Positions 1-15,203 are shown, numbered from the stretch's first letter. The stretch: DNA of 64,000 nucleotides from Maea johnstoni (GCA_963942565.1 OZ012686.1:27306308-27370307); one strand, 5' to 3'. Numbers and translations: made by a program. The notes: generated from the letters alone by a model not told the origin.

Positions 1-857
1 ACAATGCCTGTAGTTATCTTGGGACTGCTCTTTAACTACAGGTGACAGAGCCAGCCTGGTCCTCCTCAAACACTTGCCATACTACACATATACCACATGG
101 CTTCCTTGTAGTGAAGATAGGCTAGTGGTGTGCATTACACAATGTGTGTTGATGTCTGGGTATACGGAGATGATTTGATGAAATCCTGAACTAAGCAATT
201 AATCTTTCATCGCTTGCCACTAGCCCAGATTGTGTGTCTATATTACTGATTGCTACTCAGTCTTTAACCTATTCACACCCACAGCAACATCTAGTGGCTT
301 TTGATATATAGTTGTTGCTTATTTGAAAATATAGGCACTACTTCAGAAAATGTTTATTTATTTATTCCACATGAATATGACTCTTGTTAGTATAAAACAT
401 ATTTCTGTGCCCTTGCAATGCTTGTTTTCTTTGTTTAAAGCTGCCAGACCTGACAACTTGAGCAATTTACTTAAAAATGAATACATGATGTGAAAATTTG
501 TATAAAAATGTATAGAAAGAGGGCAGATTCCTATTCAAATATTAACTTTGAATTTTGGATTTCTCTTTTTTCTTTTTAGAAATATTTTATCACACCAGCT
601 GGTTACTTTGGGCATGAGTGGGTTAGCATAATTATCTCACCTGTCATTCCTTTGCTACACCTGTATTGATACTACCTGTCTCTGGCTTATCATGATGAAA
701 TGATGAAAGCCTCCCTTGAAAAACAAATTACCTCATTGTGGCCCTGACGGACACTTCAAGCCCAGTGATAGTATCTCCTGCTCTGAAATGAGTTGATACC
801 AGCGATGATTGGTGGATAAATACCAGTACACACAGATATCAATGGCATGACTGTATG
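1..857. other. no gene seen
   Basis: AT-rich sequence without a convincing exon, RNA gene or repeat boundary. It ends at the target-site copy of the hAT-like element that follows. Confidence 0.5.
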
Positions 858-865
858 CTCAGGAT

Positions 866-1177
866 CAGGGATTTAGCCAGGACCCGTCCTACCTGTCTTT
901 TGGACAGGTAGTTTCCTAAAAACCTCCTGTTTGGACAGGCAAAAATTTCTATGATGATTTTTCAATTTTGACTTTTGGGGTGTAACAACCAACTATTTTC
1001 CTAACAAATCATCTTCTAGGACATAGCTAAAGTGTAAATTACCCTTATTGACACACTAGGCTATTATATGTAGCTGGTATAAGGATTTGAAGTAGATAAG
1101 TAGCTTAATTTGGACGGGCAGATATTTTGAAATTGCTGTTTTGGACAGGCATTTTTGAAATCCTGGCTAAGACCCTG
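866..1177. mobile_element. hAT-like MITE with 8-bp target-site duplication
   Basis: The element starts CAGGGATTTAGCCAGGAC and ends with the inverted form AATCCTGGCTAAGACCCTG. It is flanked on both sides by the same 8 bases, CTCAGGAT (858-865 and 1178-1185). CAGGG ends with an 8-bp duplication are the signature of hAT-superfamily transposons. At 312 bp with no ORF it is non-autonomous. Inside, a word close to TTTGGACAGGC recurs near both ends (about 897, 934, 1110 and 1140). This copy shows that the other CAGGG-ended repeats in the window are probably hAT-like too. Confidence 0.85.
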
Positions 1178-1434
1178 CTCAGGATATCAGTTATGTGATT
1201 GATGCAGGTATCCTCTACTTCACTATCGAATCCTGGACCATGCACGCTCTTGGCCATATTATTACACTGCCCTTCTTTCAGGGTTCTTAATTGGTTCATC
1301 GATTAAAACAAGTAAATGTTATCTTGTATATACAAACCTTCAGCCTCAAACTCAGATTTTCAGTTGGTCAATCCTAGCAAACCATTCCTTTCCATCAGTC
1401 CCTTCCCTTCCTGCTTTTATTTCTGCCTGGAGCC

Positions 1435-1692
1435 AAACAGTCTCTTGAGAGCAATTGCAGTCAGACTGCCAAGGGAATTGATCTATTATGTATTGTGTAT
1501 TGCCAATCAATTAAGTACATACTTCCAAGGTATTTTGTATCTGAGTATAAACTCAGTCTTCATTTTCGACACTGACACTGGACTGTCTGAAACCAAACAC
1601 AGTCTCTTGAGAGTAATTGCAGTCAGACTGCCAAGGGAATCAATCCATTATGTATTGTGTATTGCCAATCAATAAGGTACATACTTCCAGGG
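1435..1692. repeat. two-copy local duplication (about 97 bp)
   Basis: A segment at about 1435-1530, containing CAGTCTCTTGAGAG and CAGTCAGACTGCCAAGGGAA, recurs with a few changes at about 1593-1692. About 60 bp of unrelated sequence separates the copies. Open frames across it are a by-product of the duplication. Confidence 0.8.
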
Positions 1693-1844
1693 CTTGTGCT
1701 AATTACCTGTCTTGACATGGCACATGAAGGATGGTCCCACGGGTAGCACAGAGCACAGAGCACTGACCAGATCACACAGCAGGAAATAGCCAAGCACTAG
1801 CACTATGCTGAGAATTTTCTTCTACTCCATTATCTAACTTGATT

Positions 1845-2060
1845 TTAACCCCTGCAATGCTGAGTCCACTTTCGTCCAAAGGTTAGGACACAAAGGCTTT
1901 TGAAAACCATCTGAACCTTGTCATGTTGGTATTCATTGGATAGCTCTCGCTGAGTACTCTCTGATGAGTACCCATTTGCCAGGTTTCAGTCATTTTTCAG
2001 GGTTTTAATTTTGCATCATTTTGTATCGACCAAATTAGCCACCAGCAGCATAAGGGTTAA
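1845..2060 (-). mobile_element. TTAA-bounded MITE, family A (full length)
   Basis: Bounded by TTAACCCC and AAGGGTTAA. In this orientation the AATGCTGAG end comes first and the CCACCAGCAGCATAAGGG end last. About 20 copies or fragments of the same 200-215 bp sequence occur in the window. TTAA at both edges followed by CCC is typical of piggyBac-type target choice. No ORF; non-autonomous. Confidence 0.85.
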
Positions 2061-2728
2061 CTTTATCAACTCAAAAATGAGTTTACCTACAGGATTTAGT
2101 ACTGCACTTACTCACCAGCCATCAATAATATTAGCAGTGACTTATAACTCATATATGTCTCTGATATTAGTCATCCAGAGATTGGTAGTTATCAGGTAAG
2201 CTTCTAAATAGCCAATTCATTACAGATCATGATAGCATAGCAGGCGTCTTCAGTGAAATGATGTTAAAATGGTTCTTATCCGATAATTTATTCCACAGGG
2301 CACTTGCATAAGCATGCTGAGTAACTAAGTCAACAAGGTGGCAATAATAGCTAAAACTGTCCAGTGCCCACTTTCAATGGAAGGATTTAGGTCTAAATCT
2401 CTAGTGATGTTTTCTATGATGTCCATTGTTTGTGCAACGTCTTAGCTTAGCTAAGGACATTTCTAGTGTCTCCTTTTGTTATTGTAGCTATTTGTAGGCA
2501 GTGACCCTGGGTAGATTGAAGTCTCAGTTGCAAAAGGATTTTAACTTTTGGCACTTAGGTCATGATGTTTAGAACATGCCACCATCTGACTGATCAGTTA
2601 GACCTTATCGCATGATCTGATTTAACTCACAGAACTGTTTCTTGAATCACATATTCTTTCCATTAGCAAGTACCATAAATCCATAATCCTTCAAGATTTA
2701 CTGTTTCTCCTTATATACCCCTTTATTC
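2061..2728. other. no gene seen
   Basis: Unique-looking AT-rich sequence between a MITE and a CT microsatellite. I see no exon or RNA signature. Confidence 0.45.
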
Positions 2729-2982
<254 letters not shown>

Positions 2983-2984
2983 AA

Positions 2985-3182
2985 TATTCATCAATTTACT
3001 GCATAGCTTCTCAAACCCTTTGTATATGTACAGCATCAAAAAGTGTCTACTGTGTAACATGATCCATATGCTGGCTGTATTGAAAAAGTAGCATTCCATT
3101 GTGCCTCCTTTGTCAGTCTGTCTGCTCCCATCCCATTGCTGCCCATATAACCACACAGTGCTTGCCAGCGCTGCCTCCACCC
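2985..3182. repeat. dispersed repeat D, copy 1 (CT-linked)
   Basis: About 200 bp, including CATAGCTTCTCAAACCC, ACAGCATCAAAAAGTGTC and CCACACAGTGCTTGCCAGC. It recurs at 21468-21675 with about 90% identity by eye. In both places it abuts the right side of a long CT tract, so tract and repeat probably moved together. Confidence 0.85.
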
Positions 3183-3311
3183 CTGTACTGGTAGCCTAGT
3201 CCTGGGCAAGAAATGTTTTTCATCTCTATATATTTGGCATGGAAACTAGACCAACTCTAAACTGTGTCTACCCTGATTTAGTTCTTAAGTTGATTGCACA
3301 CCAGTTGGCAC

Positions 3312-3626
3312 CATAGTCTTAGCCAGTAGGGCGTCTGGGTGTCTTTTTGACACCCAAACCCCTTTAAAGCACCCTACAGGACACTCAAAAAAAATTGTGA
3401 ATCTTAAAATGTCAATCTCAAGCATATAATTGAATTTTTTTTTCTCCCGCATAATTCCCATGATATTGTATCCTATAAGGATACCATGCCATATTTTTTA
3501 TAAATCTATAAATGTTTATGGTTGAAATCCGAGTATATTGTGGTCCCCCTTAAAAATTTTGGACACCCAAAAATTTCACAGTTGCCAATTTGAGCACCCA
3601 GTTTCTAAATCCTGGCTAAGACACTG
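3312..3626. mobile_element. hAT-like MITE, GGACACCCAAA subfamily
   Basis: Ends are inverted: CATAGTCTTAGCCAG at the left and CTGGCTAAGACACTG at the right. The word GGACACCCAAA, or its near match TTGACACCCAAAC, recurs near both ends. The same sequence appears as a longer piece at 54922-55140 and as end fragments at 12784-12835 and 23513-23553. No clean 8-bp target duplication remains, so this is an older insertion than the one at 866. Confidence 0.7.
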
Positions 3627-3743
3627 ACCCTCCCCCAGTCCCCCATTTGTGTGAATTAAATGGCCAACAGTAGGCCACAAGTCTTATATGTACACATGCA
3701 TAACTTTATGTATATAATGAAATAGAACATAGCAGTGCCTAGT

Positions 3744-3943
3744 NNNNNNNNNNNNNNNNNNNNNNNNNNNNNNNNNNNNNNNNNNNNNNNNNNNNNNNNN
3801 NNNNNNNNNNNNNNNNNNNNNNNNNNNNNNNNNNNNNNNNNNNNNNNNNNNNNNNNNNNNNNNNNNNNNNNNNNNNNNNNNNNNNNNNNNNNNNNNNNNN
3901 NNNNNNNNNNNNNNNNNNNNNNNNNNNNNNNNNNNNNNNNNNN
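3744..3943. other. assembly gap of 200 N
   Basis: Exactly 200 undetermined bases, which suggests a scaffold gap of arbitrary or estimated size. Confidence 0.99.
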
Positions 3944-5098
3944 AATTGCCTAAGTATCTTTCTTATAGACTGGTTGTTTTAAGTCAGTGAATTCTATATT
4001 TTTTCTCTAATCTTTTGTTCTGTTGAGTGTGTTGAGCATTAGTGATTGTATCTGGGAGACCGCATGTACAGACTAAGGCATGCTGGTGTTATCAGACACA
4101 CATGTGTTAGTATGATTATGCTGCACTTCTGCCATGCTGGAACATCTTGATATCAGTGCCACCACCCATTGTGAGCACAGTTTTCATGCCCCTGCTTATC
4201 CATGCTTCATCCCTGTATCATCCATATATTATCCCATTCACGCATAGAGTCATTCTGAATTTACACAAGGTCTGCCACATGAAATAATCTAGGTAACAAG
4301 GTAGAGTCATCCCAAATTTACATAGGGTAATTAATCTAAAATTGGGTTAAAAAACATACTCAACTTCAAAAACCTCTGCACCGAATTTAAATACTTCTGA
4401 TGTGAACACTTAATTATAACCGTCAGTAATAAAGTAATAACGTAACTGTTGGATGAAGATAGTTTATTTCCATCCCTTACACAGCTACTGGTTCACACAT
4501 ACACACCTTTAACAAGCCTGTGGTGCCCAGGATTAAAGAAACGGCAATTTCTCATGAATTCTAAATGTAGTGGAATTCCAGTATGTACATAAAACATCTG
4601 CATCCTGCTGTTTACCTTGTCAAGACACCTGTATCTCTAACAGCGTGGGCTGGACTTTCTTTGATGAGATAATGCCTACCTATGTTATCTGTCTTACTCT
4701 GGTTTCATTACTACACCATTAACCCATTCAGCCTTGAAGCACCCTAAAACGTCTTTGGAAGACATTTTTGTGGCTAGTGGATCTTATTTTTGAGAAAAAG
4801 AAAGGGGGGGGGGGGTGCTGATTCATGTAGCAGCAGTAGAGGACATTTTTGTTGCAATTGGAATCATATTAGAGTTTTCAAGAGATCATAATGGTCTCAG
4901 AATGCACTATGATTTAGCAGGTGAGGGGATTGTGGGGGGGGGGGGGGGTGCGCACCGATGTAACAGGAGAAAAGGAGAAAAGTTGATCAGACCCATACAA
5001 CAATTCTCTTTCAAATATTTTGTGACATAGTGTGTGATTCAAAAAATATTTTCAAAAGCACCATAGGTCCAGAAGGCATGCCTGGAGAACTAACTCAC
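3944..5098. other. no gene seen; old repeat sequence likely
   Basis: No exon found. TTAACCCATTCAGCC starts at 4719 and a matching GGGTTAA lies at 6097-6103, so 4719-6103 might be an older TTAA-bounded element interrupted by the one at 5103-5944. Poly-G runs occur at about 4805 and 4936. Confidence 0.35.
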
Positions 5099-5102
5099 TT
5101 AA

Positions 5103-5944
5103 GGTCTTACGATACTCTATACCGGTGACACCTATTGGGTATTGGACAAACTAAAATAATTTATTACAATTTACCTGACGTCACTGGAAATATTGATAAG
5201 AAATTGAATTTTATTGAATATGTACCAATTCTGATTATACCTGCCTATAAATAGTATCCTATGAGTTTTTTGTTTTTTGGCTACAGTGATTTCCATATTC
5301 ATTGAATTTGTTGTTTTGACACATTTTCAGGAATAATGTGTGATAATCCATGTGTATAAAGTGGGGTTCCCTTTCTTAACAATATCTTATATAAGTATGG
5401 GCATTAACAGTAACTATTGAGTAACTCTTTTCGAACATTTTCATGAAAATTTGCCCCAAAAATGTCCTATTTCACAAACTTTGACCATCTGTGGTTCGAA
5501 AACTAACCTGATGACCTATCATTTTCTTAGTGTCTTCTTATTAAGAGCATTGTGTAGATAGTGTAGACAAAATTTGGTGAAAATTAAACTAGGCAATTCT
5601 GACTTATATCAATTTTGGGTTAAAAACTCGTTTCTCGAATTTCTTGATTTTGCCCAATAATTCCTTTGTAACAGCAAAAAAATAATTTCAACATGGCAAA
5701 ACAGTATTTCAGGCAGTGTCAGTATTCTGAAGGGATACATCTAGCAAAGAAAGACACCAATTTTGGGGAGGAAAGTGATGTTTGTGACATAAATTGCATT
5801 AATTTTTCAAAAATCTGTGAAAAAAAAAACTAAGTTGATGACCCCATGATTTTAAGTTGTTTTGAGGATCACTGTGCTATGTTCTTTCCTTATGCAAAAT
5901 TTCAGGGAAAATTAAACTGAGATTTCTAAAAGTGTCGTAAGACC
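5103..5944. mobile_element. 842-bp TTAA-flanked inverted-repeat element
   Basis: Left end GGTCTTACGATAC and right end GTGTCGTAAGACC are inverted repeats (12 of 13 match). TTAA flanks both (5099-5102 and 5945-5948). No coding frame of note lies inside, so it is a non-autonomous DNA transposon. TTAA target choice fits piggyBac-like enzymes, but the GG start is not the usual CCC, so the superfamily is uncertain. I saw only one copy in the window. Confidence 0.7.
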
Positions 5945-6335
5945 TTAAAAGCATTATATGGTAAATATGTAGGTCCAAATGTAAATCAGAACCGAAATAG
6001 TAAATCTCCTTCAAATGTCTTGAAAGTGAAGAGATTTTTCCAGCAGTACCAGAGCCCGCAGATGATACTCACTTCGGGTGAACTCTGATCGTTAAAGGGT
6101 TAAAAAAAAAGTATCTTTATTCAAGCTGGTTGGGGCTGTTAGTGTGAATGAGTAAACCTGTTCTGGGAATGGATCAGGTTCCTCTGAGAAGCAGGTGTGA
6201 ATTAGATACCTTCCCAGGTAATTGCATAGGATTGGCTGTAACTTCTTACCTCTGTGACCTTTCTCTGGTGTAACTGCCTTAACTGGTGTAATTTGACCTG
6301 TATGTGTGTGGGTATGTGTCACTTTGCTGTCTTCT

Positions 6336-6554
6336 TTAACCCTCGTGCTGCTGGTGGCTAATCTGGCTTTTATAAAATGGGCAAAAACACCTGTGTCTAG
6401 AATGACTGAAACCCTGGCATATGGGTACTCGAATGTTAGTACTCAATGAGAGCTTTCCAATGAATACTAACATGAAAGGATTAAGAGGATTTTCTAAATC
6501 TTTTGAGTTTTTGTACCTTAGATGAAAGTATTCTCAGCATTCAAAAAGGGTTTA
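6336..6554 (+). mobile_element. MITE family A (diverged)
   Basis: Starts TTAACCCTCGTGCTGCTGGT and ends near CTCAGCATTCAAAAAGGGTTTA. The right TTAA has decayed to TTTA. Clearly the same family as 13609-13819. Confidence 0.75.
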
Positions 6555-6793
6555 CAGGGAATAGGATAGTCTGTGGTTGTGAGATTTATAGCGATGCTCT
6601 GCACTGATAAGGAGGGTGTGTTTTATGTGACTGGGGCTTGAAAATCTTTCCATTCAAGACCCTCCGAGCAGGGCTCACCATATCCCTGATATCCATAACC
6701 CTGATAGTACATTTCACCTAACTTGACACCAAAATACAACAAATAAATCAAGGTTAAAGGGCTTCTTCATCTTTAAGAACAGAAGCCCAATTC

Positions 6794-6865
6794 AACTACT
6801 GAATTTTAGAAAAGATCAACTACTGAATTTTAGAAAAGACCAACTACTCTAATTTTAGAAAAGAC
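6794..6865. repeat. three-copy 25-bp tandem repeat
   Basis: The unit CAACTACTGAATTTTAGAAA occurs three times in a row, the third copy slightly changed. Confidence 0.85.
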
Positions 6866-7734
6866 GTGCCTTGATATTTTCTTTTTTTTGGTGGGGGGGG
6901 GGGGGAGAATAAATGGTAAAGGCTGTTGTTTTGAATTTCTAGCAATACAGAGTTGTGGTTACCAGAATTTCACATTAGAGACCCCTTTTCAAGTCACCTT
7001 TGTCACAAATCAAAACATACTCATTGCTTGTATTATTTATTTAGCATCCCCACCCTTCTCCCTGTTTTGGTAACCATTAGGACTCTGGGTTATGATAACA
7101 GTACAGATTCAACCTCACCCAGGGATTTGAGATGGGTCTCTCTGTATTAGGAGGTTCTGCTAGCTATGTTTTACATGAAATAGTGAAATCCTGACCCGCC
7201 CTGGTCTAGTCTGTGAGCTCTTCACCCTTGTGCTGCTGGTGGCTGGACAAACCAGAATAATTGAAAAAAAAAGTTGGTACTCAGAGATGTTATCTTCAGA
7301 TTTGACTTGGTAGGCAGACTTCACACATATCTATAGCTGGTCCCCCATGAGCATGAGTGAAAAGTCATTGGGTTCTTAAAACTTCTTTGTACTCGTGTAT
7401 AGTTTTGATTTCACTGCTGTCTTTGTAGCAGTTGACAATAAGGTGTGTTATTTTGAAGATGCTGTCATGCATAGGTAATGGATGGGGTTATTAAATTACA
7501 CAATCTCATGGCACAGAGAACATATTTTCTATCTTCGGAAAAACAGACTGTGCACTCAATGAATGGGGACTAGTCATTCTAGTCCAAGGATAGTATCATG
7601 TCAGGTTGTTTGGTTTTTAGGTTGCACCAGGAGACTATGTATACTTGACTCTTTGATTCTGTCATGCCTTTGGGCAAATGATCTAACTTAGTGCAGATCA
7701 GGTTATTGGCAAGCACTATATACTTAGACGATTC

Positions 7735-7736
<2 letters not shown>
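6866..7736. other. no gene seen; MITE A fragment near 7215
   Basis: A poly-G run lies at about 6893-6905. CACCCTTGTGCTGCTGGTGGCT at about 7221-7242 is the left end of a truncated family A MITE. Otherwise nothing recognisable. Confidence 0.4.
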
Positions 7737-7822
<86 letters not shown>

Positions 7823-7864
7823 TTAGAGAGAGAGAGACAGAGAGAGAGAGAGACAGAGGGAGAG

Positions 7865-7954
<90 letters not shown>

Positions 7955-7965
7955 GGGGGGAGAGC
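7737..7965. repeat. compound (AT)n-(GA)n microsatellite
   Basis: About 80 bp of AT dinucleotides followed by about 140 bp of GA with short GGA interruptions. Confidence 0.95.
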
Positions 7966-8022
7966 CATTAGACATGGTGAGATATATGTGGGGTACACAT
8001 TTAGAGTTCTATGAGTGGAGGT

Positions 8023-8204
8023 CAGGGTCTGACACTTAGATTTCAGGCTAGGGCCCCGAAAAGGTCTCATGGTAAAAATTAGGGTCAAAAACAGATATTT
8101 TTGCTATAAAATATACTATTTTGGGCCCCTACTTAGAAAAATCTAGGGGCACACAACAAATTCTCGGGCATATGCCCCTGGGCTCCTGGGAAAGTCGAAC
8201 CCTG
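8023..8204. mobile_element. hAT-like MITE, GGGGCCC subfamily, copy 1
   Basis: Starts CAGGGTCTGACACTTAG and ends AAAGTCGAACCCTG, which are inverted with mismatches. The words AGGGCCCC, GGGCCCC and GGCTCC recur inside. A second copy lies at 35030-35208. GGAGGT occurs at both edges as a possible damaged target duplication. Confidence 0.7.
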
Positions 8205-8475
8205 GAGGTGCAGGGTAAGGTAACATGTTTTGATATGTTCAGTTTCCCTCCCATGACCTAGGTTAGTCCAAGATGAGACCTGTTATTTTGACATTAAATC
8301 AGCTCATAACTCCTTCCACATGTTAGTTCTAGCAGCATCGTTATTGTGGCATATCTTTGGTGAGGTGGTGCTGTATTCCTGTGATCATGATCCTTGCTTT
8401 AAAGATAAGCTCCAGATGTGCATGAGATTGAGGGGGTGATAGTCTTTTCATCTGACAGCTCTATCCTAGACTGAT

Positions 8476-10960
<2,485 letters not shown>

Positions 10961-11194
10961 TACCAGGTTGAACCTTGGAAATTTAGACCTACAATTTGAG
11001 CCACTAAAATCATTTTGCAAAATAATCAATGGGAAATCTGGGCCACCCTCCATCTTAGCCAGTTGCCATTTCACAAAATATGGACCTGACTGTAAATCTT
11101 GCTGATGCAATTTTTTTTTTAAACATGGGCCACCTTGAACCTATAAAACTCGTAATTATTAAAATGTGTCCCAAATTACTGAGAATTTACGGTA
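10961..11194. mobile_element. MITE family C, copy 1
   Basis: About 234 bp ending GAGAATTTACGGTA, with a decayed matching left end TACCAGGTTG. The interior (TTTTGCAAAATAATCAATGG, AATATGGACCTGACTG) is shared with 40898-41134 and 57616-57861. The TACCGTAAATTC inverted ends identify a non-autonomous DNA transposon. Confidence 0.8.
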
Positions 11195-12136
11195 AATGAT
11201 TGGCCATGAATTTGTTGAACCAATTTTTTTACTGGGGAAGAGGAAACACTACTCCACCATGGTTGTAGACTATCATCCCAGTTTATTTTTCTAGCCAGGC
11301 TTCGAGTATCTTCTTATTTTCATACTGAAATCATTAGAGGGTCTTTAGAGCTGCTAAGGATTTTTTGTCAAGATGCCTCACAGCTGATGCTGTGGTTTGG
11401 TTGGGGGCACGTGTTGTAGCTGTGCGAGGCAGGGTGACTGACATGGAATGGCGAGGGGAGGGATAAGGTTATTTGTGGGGAGGGATGGCAGTTATTGTAG
11501 AATAAAGGGGGTTCTACACTCATCTTTCCTACTGCTCCATGGCGGTCACTCTCATTCCAATATTAACAGTACTTGGGGAATTTCTCTAGAGAGGACTAAT
11601 GCTTCCACTAACTTTAACCAACTTCGTTCTTAACTCTCCAATCTATAAAAACATATTAAACCACATAGGAAAAACATCTTCCAATTAAATATTTCTGAGA
11701 ATATAGTTCAGATATCAAAACACTTTCATGTTGTAGGAATATTATATGCACTGTATCTAGAGATTTCAGATGCACGCAATTCTCTTTTTGGAAATAAGTA
11801 GCTGAATGGGGATGATAGTTTCTTACTCCAGTAACATGTATTTACTGGATCCGATGTTATGATTAATGCATGTAATAACAATGGAAGCCTCCTTTAGGCC
11901 ATTAAACGGTCATAAAAAGCATATTGACTATCTTATCTGAGGATTGTTGTGAGATCTCTCGCAGGAGATCAATGGGGTGTCAGAATGAGGAGCCGGTTGG
12001 TGGGTTTCTCATGAGTTTTTTTAACCCCATAACCTTCTCCCAGCGACCTTTCCTTGCTGCCACGGGCTGATAGAGATCGCAGGGCTCCCTCTGCTTCTAG
12101 CCTAGCTACTAGGCGTTGTGTTTTATTTTGTTATAT
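11195..12136. other. no gene seen
   Basis: Mixed sequence with a locally G-rich part at about 11400-11510. No exon, RNA gene or repeat boundary recognised. Confidence 0.4.
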
Positions 12137-12491
12137 CAGGGCACGACGTTAACTTTTGCAGCGACTTGCCCCGTAGGGTAAGTGAGATTCAATTTTCACT
12201 TGCCCTACTCCAACTTTCACTTGCCCTTGAAAAAAATTGTACATAATAATTTTAAAATATTTCATTTAGAACCAAGGAGAACATGGTTCTGGCATGTGAA
12301 AGCATATTTTCCAGGACAAGCTTGGATGACAGACCACAAATCTTACACACATTCTCAAAAGTAAACCTGAAATATACAAAATGTTCTGTCCCAGTGGGGC
12401 AAGCAAGATGCAGTTTTCACTTGCCCCACAGCTATAATCTACAAATTCTACTTGTCCGGGGCAATGGGGCAAGCACCAATGTCGAGCCATG
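12137..12491. mobile_element. hAT-like MITE, CTTGCCC subfamily
   Basis: Starts CAGGGCACGACGTTAAC and ends CAATGTCGAGCCATG, imperfect inverted repeats of the CAGGGCTCGACG type. Inside, ACTTGCCC or its complement GGGCAAG recurs at least six times near both ends. Flanks read TTATAT and TATATA, compatible with a target duplication but too simple to prove it. Confidence 0.65.
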
Positions 12492-12783
12492 TATATATTT
12501 AGTCATGCCTGCACCTTAGTTCACGCAAATGCCACATGATGAGGTTGTATGTTACTGTGTTGTACTTTATTATTTATAAAGTAATGCCTGCATATACTGC
12601 ATATACAAAAGGGCTTATGGCCGACTGTTGGCTATTTAGTTCAAATGCCACTACCCTCCTAGCATACCACAGTGCCACCAAAGCACAAGGGATGACACCT
12701 AATCATAGCCTGGGTGGCAGGCTACTCTGCTCCTAGTATATTAGAAAAGAAGTGTTTCCACATGAGAATACCATCATCCTCTC

Positions 12784-12835
12784 CAGGGTCTTTGCCAGGA
12801 TTTAGAAACTGGCTGCCCAAAATTGGCAATTGTAA
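12784..12835 (-). mobile_element. end fragment of hAT-like MITE (3312 subfamily)
   Basis: CAGGGTCTTTGCCAGGATTT followed by AGAAACTGGCTGCCC matches the complement of the right end at about 3590-3626. The rest is missing. Confidence 0.6.
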
Positions 12836-13608
12836 AAAGAAAAGAAAAGAAAAATCTGAAAATATTCCTGCAAACCCTGGAAATGGGTTTCTCCTTGGCA
12901 AGGTGTCAGTAAAAAGGCTCTGATTGTGTTATATTTCCAATCTAGTAGGCATGTTGGTTATTACTGGTGTAATAGAGCGGTTGGTTATGGACGCCAGATT
13001 ACGTTACGGCCTATTTTGGCTCTCCTAGCTCTGGATCAGTGTTGGGCCTAGCTGCCCTCATCCAAATGCCAAACAACCCCAGGCAGTATGCGCGATAGAG
13101 AGAGTGTGATGCAGAGAAAACTAGCTTCGGGAACTTATCCCATTCATGCCTGTAGCAGTGCAAACAGGCCTGACTATTTTGGAAGTGTCTCCCTAATATT
13201 AAAAGCATTTTTTTGGGAAAATTTCATGGAGGGATGTTGATCACAATGCAATGGGACAATCTTGCATAGATAATTCAGATTCTGTAATTAAGACTCAAAT
13301 GTTCTGCTTTTAAAGACTAAGTACAGTCACCCTTGACTTACCTGTGTTTAAGGATGTGATTATCTGTGTTTATGGATGCGGATGATTCCATCAGGGAATC
13401 CAATTTGCAGGTAATCATTGTAGTGCTATGGGACTGTCAGAGGGAAGCCCTAATCCCCATTCCTAAATACTGGGGAATATTTTTGTAGGGGATTGTGTTG
13501 ATAACTTATGTCACTAGTTCTTCATAACCACTTCTTAGGTGGTCCATCACAAATGTTAGGGCTTTTGAAGAATTTAATCTGGGATATTTGGAAGAAGGCA
13601 AGCTTTGC
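12836..13608. other. no gene seen
   Basis: No exon recognised. Text near 13138 (CCCATTCATGCCTGTAGCAG) resembles an old repeat also glimpsed near 32995. Confidence 0.35.
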
Positions 13609-13819
13609 TTAACCCTTATGCTGCTGGTGGCTAATTCTGCCATTACAAAATGATGCAAAAAAAACAAAATTACTGAACCCCTGGCACTTGGGTAGTCATC
13701 TGAGAGTACTCAGCGCGAGCTATCCAATGAATATCAACATGATAGGAATTAGATGGTTTTCAAAAATCTTTGTCTCCTTGTTCTTTGGACGTAAGTAGCC
13801 TCAGCATTGGAAGGGTTAA
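13609..13819 (+). mobile_element. MITE family A (full length)
   Basis: 211 bp from TTAACCCTTATGCTGCTGG to CTCAGCATTGGAAGGGTTAA, with TTAA intact on both sides. A good reference copy. Confidence 0.88.
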
Positions 13820-15113
13820 ACCAAAGTCATGTCAGGTGCCATTTTAAGGTTTAACTTGTTCATGCTAAAGTTCCTCTGGAAATTAAAGTCAGGATCTATA
13901 ATACTTGTGGCAATACTTAAAGAATCAATTAAGATTTTACAAAATATTCTAATGAGAATTATTTGTAGTGTTTTAATCAACATTGATTTCCCCGCTAAAT
14001 ATTTTTCCAATTATGTATTTATGGGTTAATACTGGTCTTTATAGGGATGTGGGTTCTTCTCTATAGAGCTATGTTTAATTGCATTACAAGAACACTATGG
14101 GGTTAGACCCAAGAATGTGGCGGTCCTTCTGAACATTTCTGATTTAAGTCTAAACCTTTGTTTTCCCCCATTGAAGGCTAGTTTTGGATATACATCAACT
14201 ATTTTGATAGTCACAAGGTTCATTTTCCAATTTGATTACTTTATATACATAAAAACTAATGAAATTGTGATTGCTCAATAAAACAGGATCAGTTACATTG
14301 ATTCAACTGCAAATTTACTTATAAATTGTGCAGGAGTCATATTTCATATGTACCATAGATAAGTCATCAGGACTTAAGATACTGAAAATGTTCCGGGCCC
14401 CAAGGCCAATTTTGTGTACTAGTGCCCGCTCCTAGCACAATGATAATAACATGATGGCGAGACTGGGAATATCAACCAACTTAAAGTGTAATTTTGAATG
14501 TCCTTCTCAGAAACTCTTATCCTATGTATATTTAAGTAAATTATATGTTTTCAGATAAAAGTCTATTCTTTGCCCATGGATCTTTATCACTCATGCTTAA
14601 GATTTATAATACTTAATAAATTAATAATAGAATATATTATTTTACATATTTTCCTTAGTCATAAGGACTAGCAAACTAAAAATGTTGTTAGTTACACTCA
14701 TTTTCTTATAGGTATTGGTCATAAGGCTAGTTGTATTATGAACCCTTGATGTTTTGAGTATATGGTAAAATATAGATAATTATGTATTTTTTGAATTTCT
14801 TGATGTCTGCCATGTATGAATCAGAGACCAGGTATTCAAAGCCTTGAAATAGTCTACTTCATCCACCCATGAGTTATTTGGTCTGAGTCTGTATGTAGGT
14901 AACTATATAGCTTATCTTAGTGCTTTCAACAAGTGGTAACAAAGTGTATGGACTTTTTTTACCATCCAAAAGCCTGGAGAATTTCCAGCGTTGCGTATGA
15001 TTGAGCACTCCAAAAATACTCTACAGTGGGCTTGGGCTAATGGTACCAACAAAACTGACATTTACATGTTCATAGTTTCTGCAAGTCTTACTTAGCTTAC
15101 TCAATCTCAGAAG

Positions 15114-15115
<2 letters not shown>
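13820..15115. other. no gene seen
   Basis: About 1.3 kb of AT-rich sequence. The two overlapping 60-codon frames at 13816-14029 are complementary shadows without coding character. Confidence 0.4.

Positions 15116-15203
<88 letters not shown>
15116..15203. repeat. (GT)n-(GA)n microsatellite
   Basis: About 33 bp of GT followed by about 55 bp of GA. Confidence 0.95.

Noticed and set aside
3735-3953. Open frame made of unknown residues
   Set aside because: It is the 200-N assembly gap.
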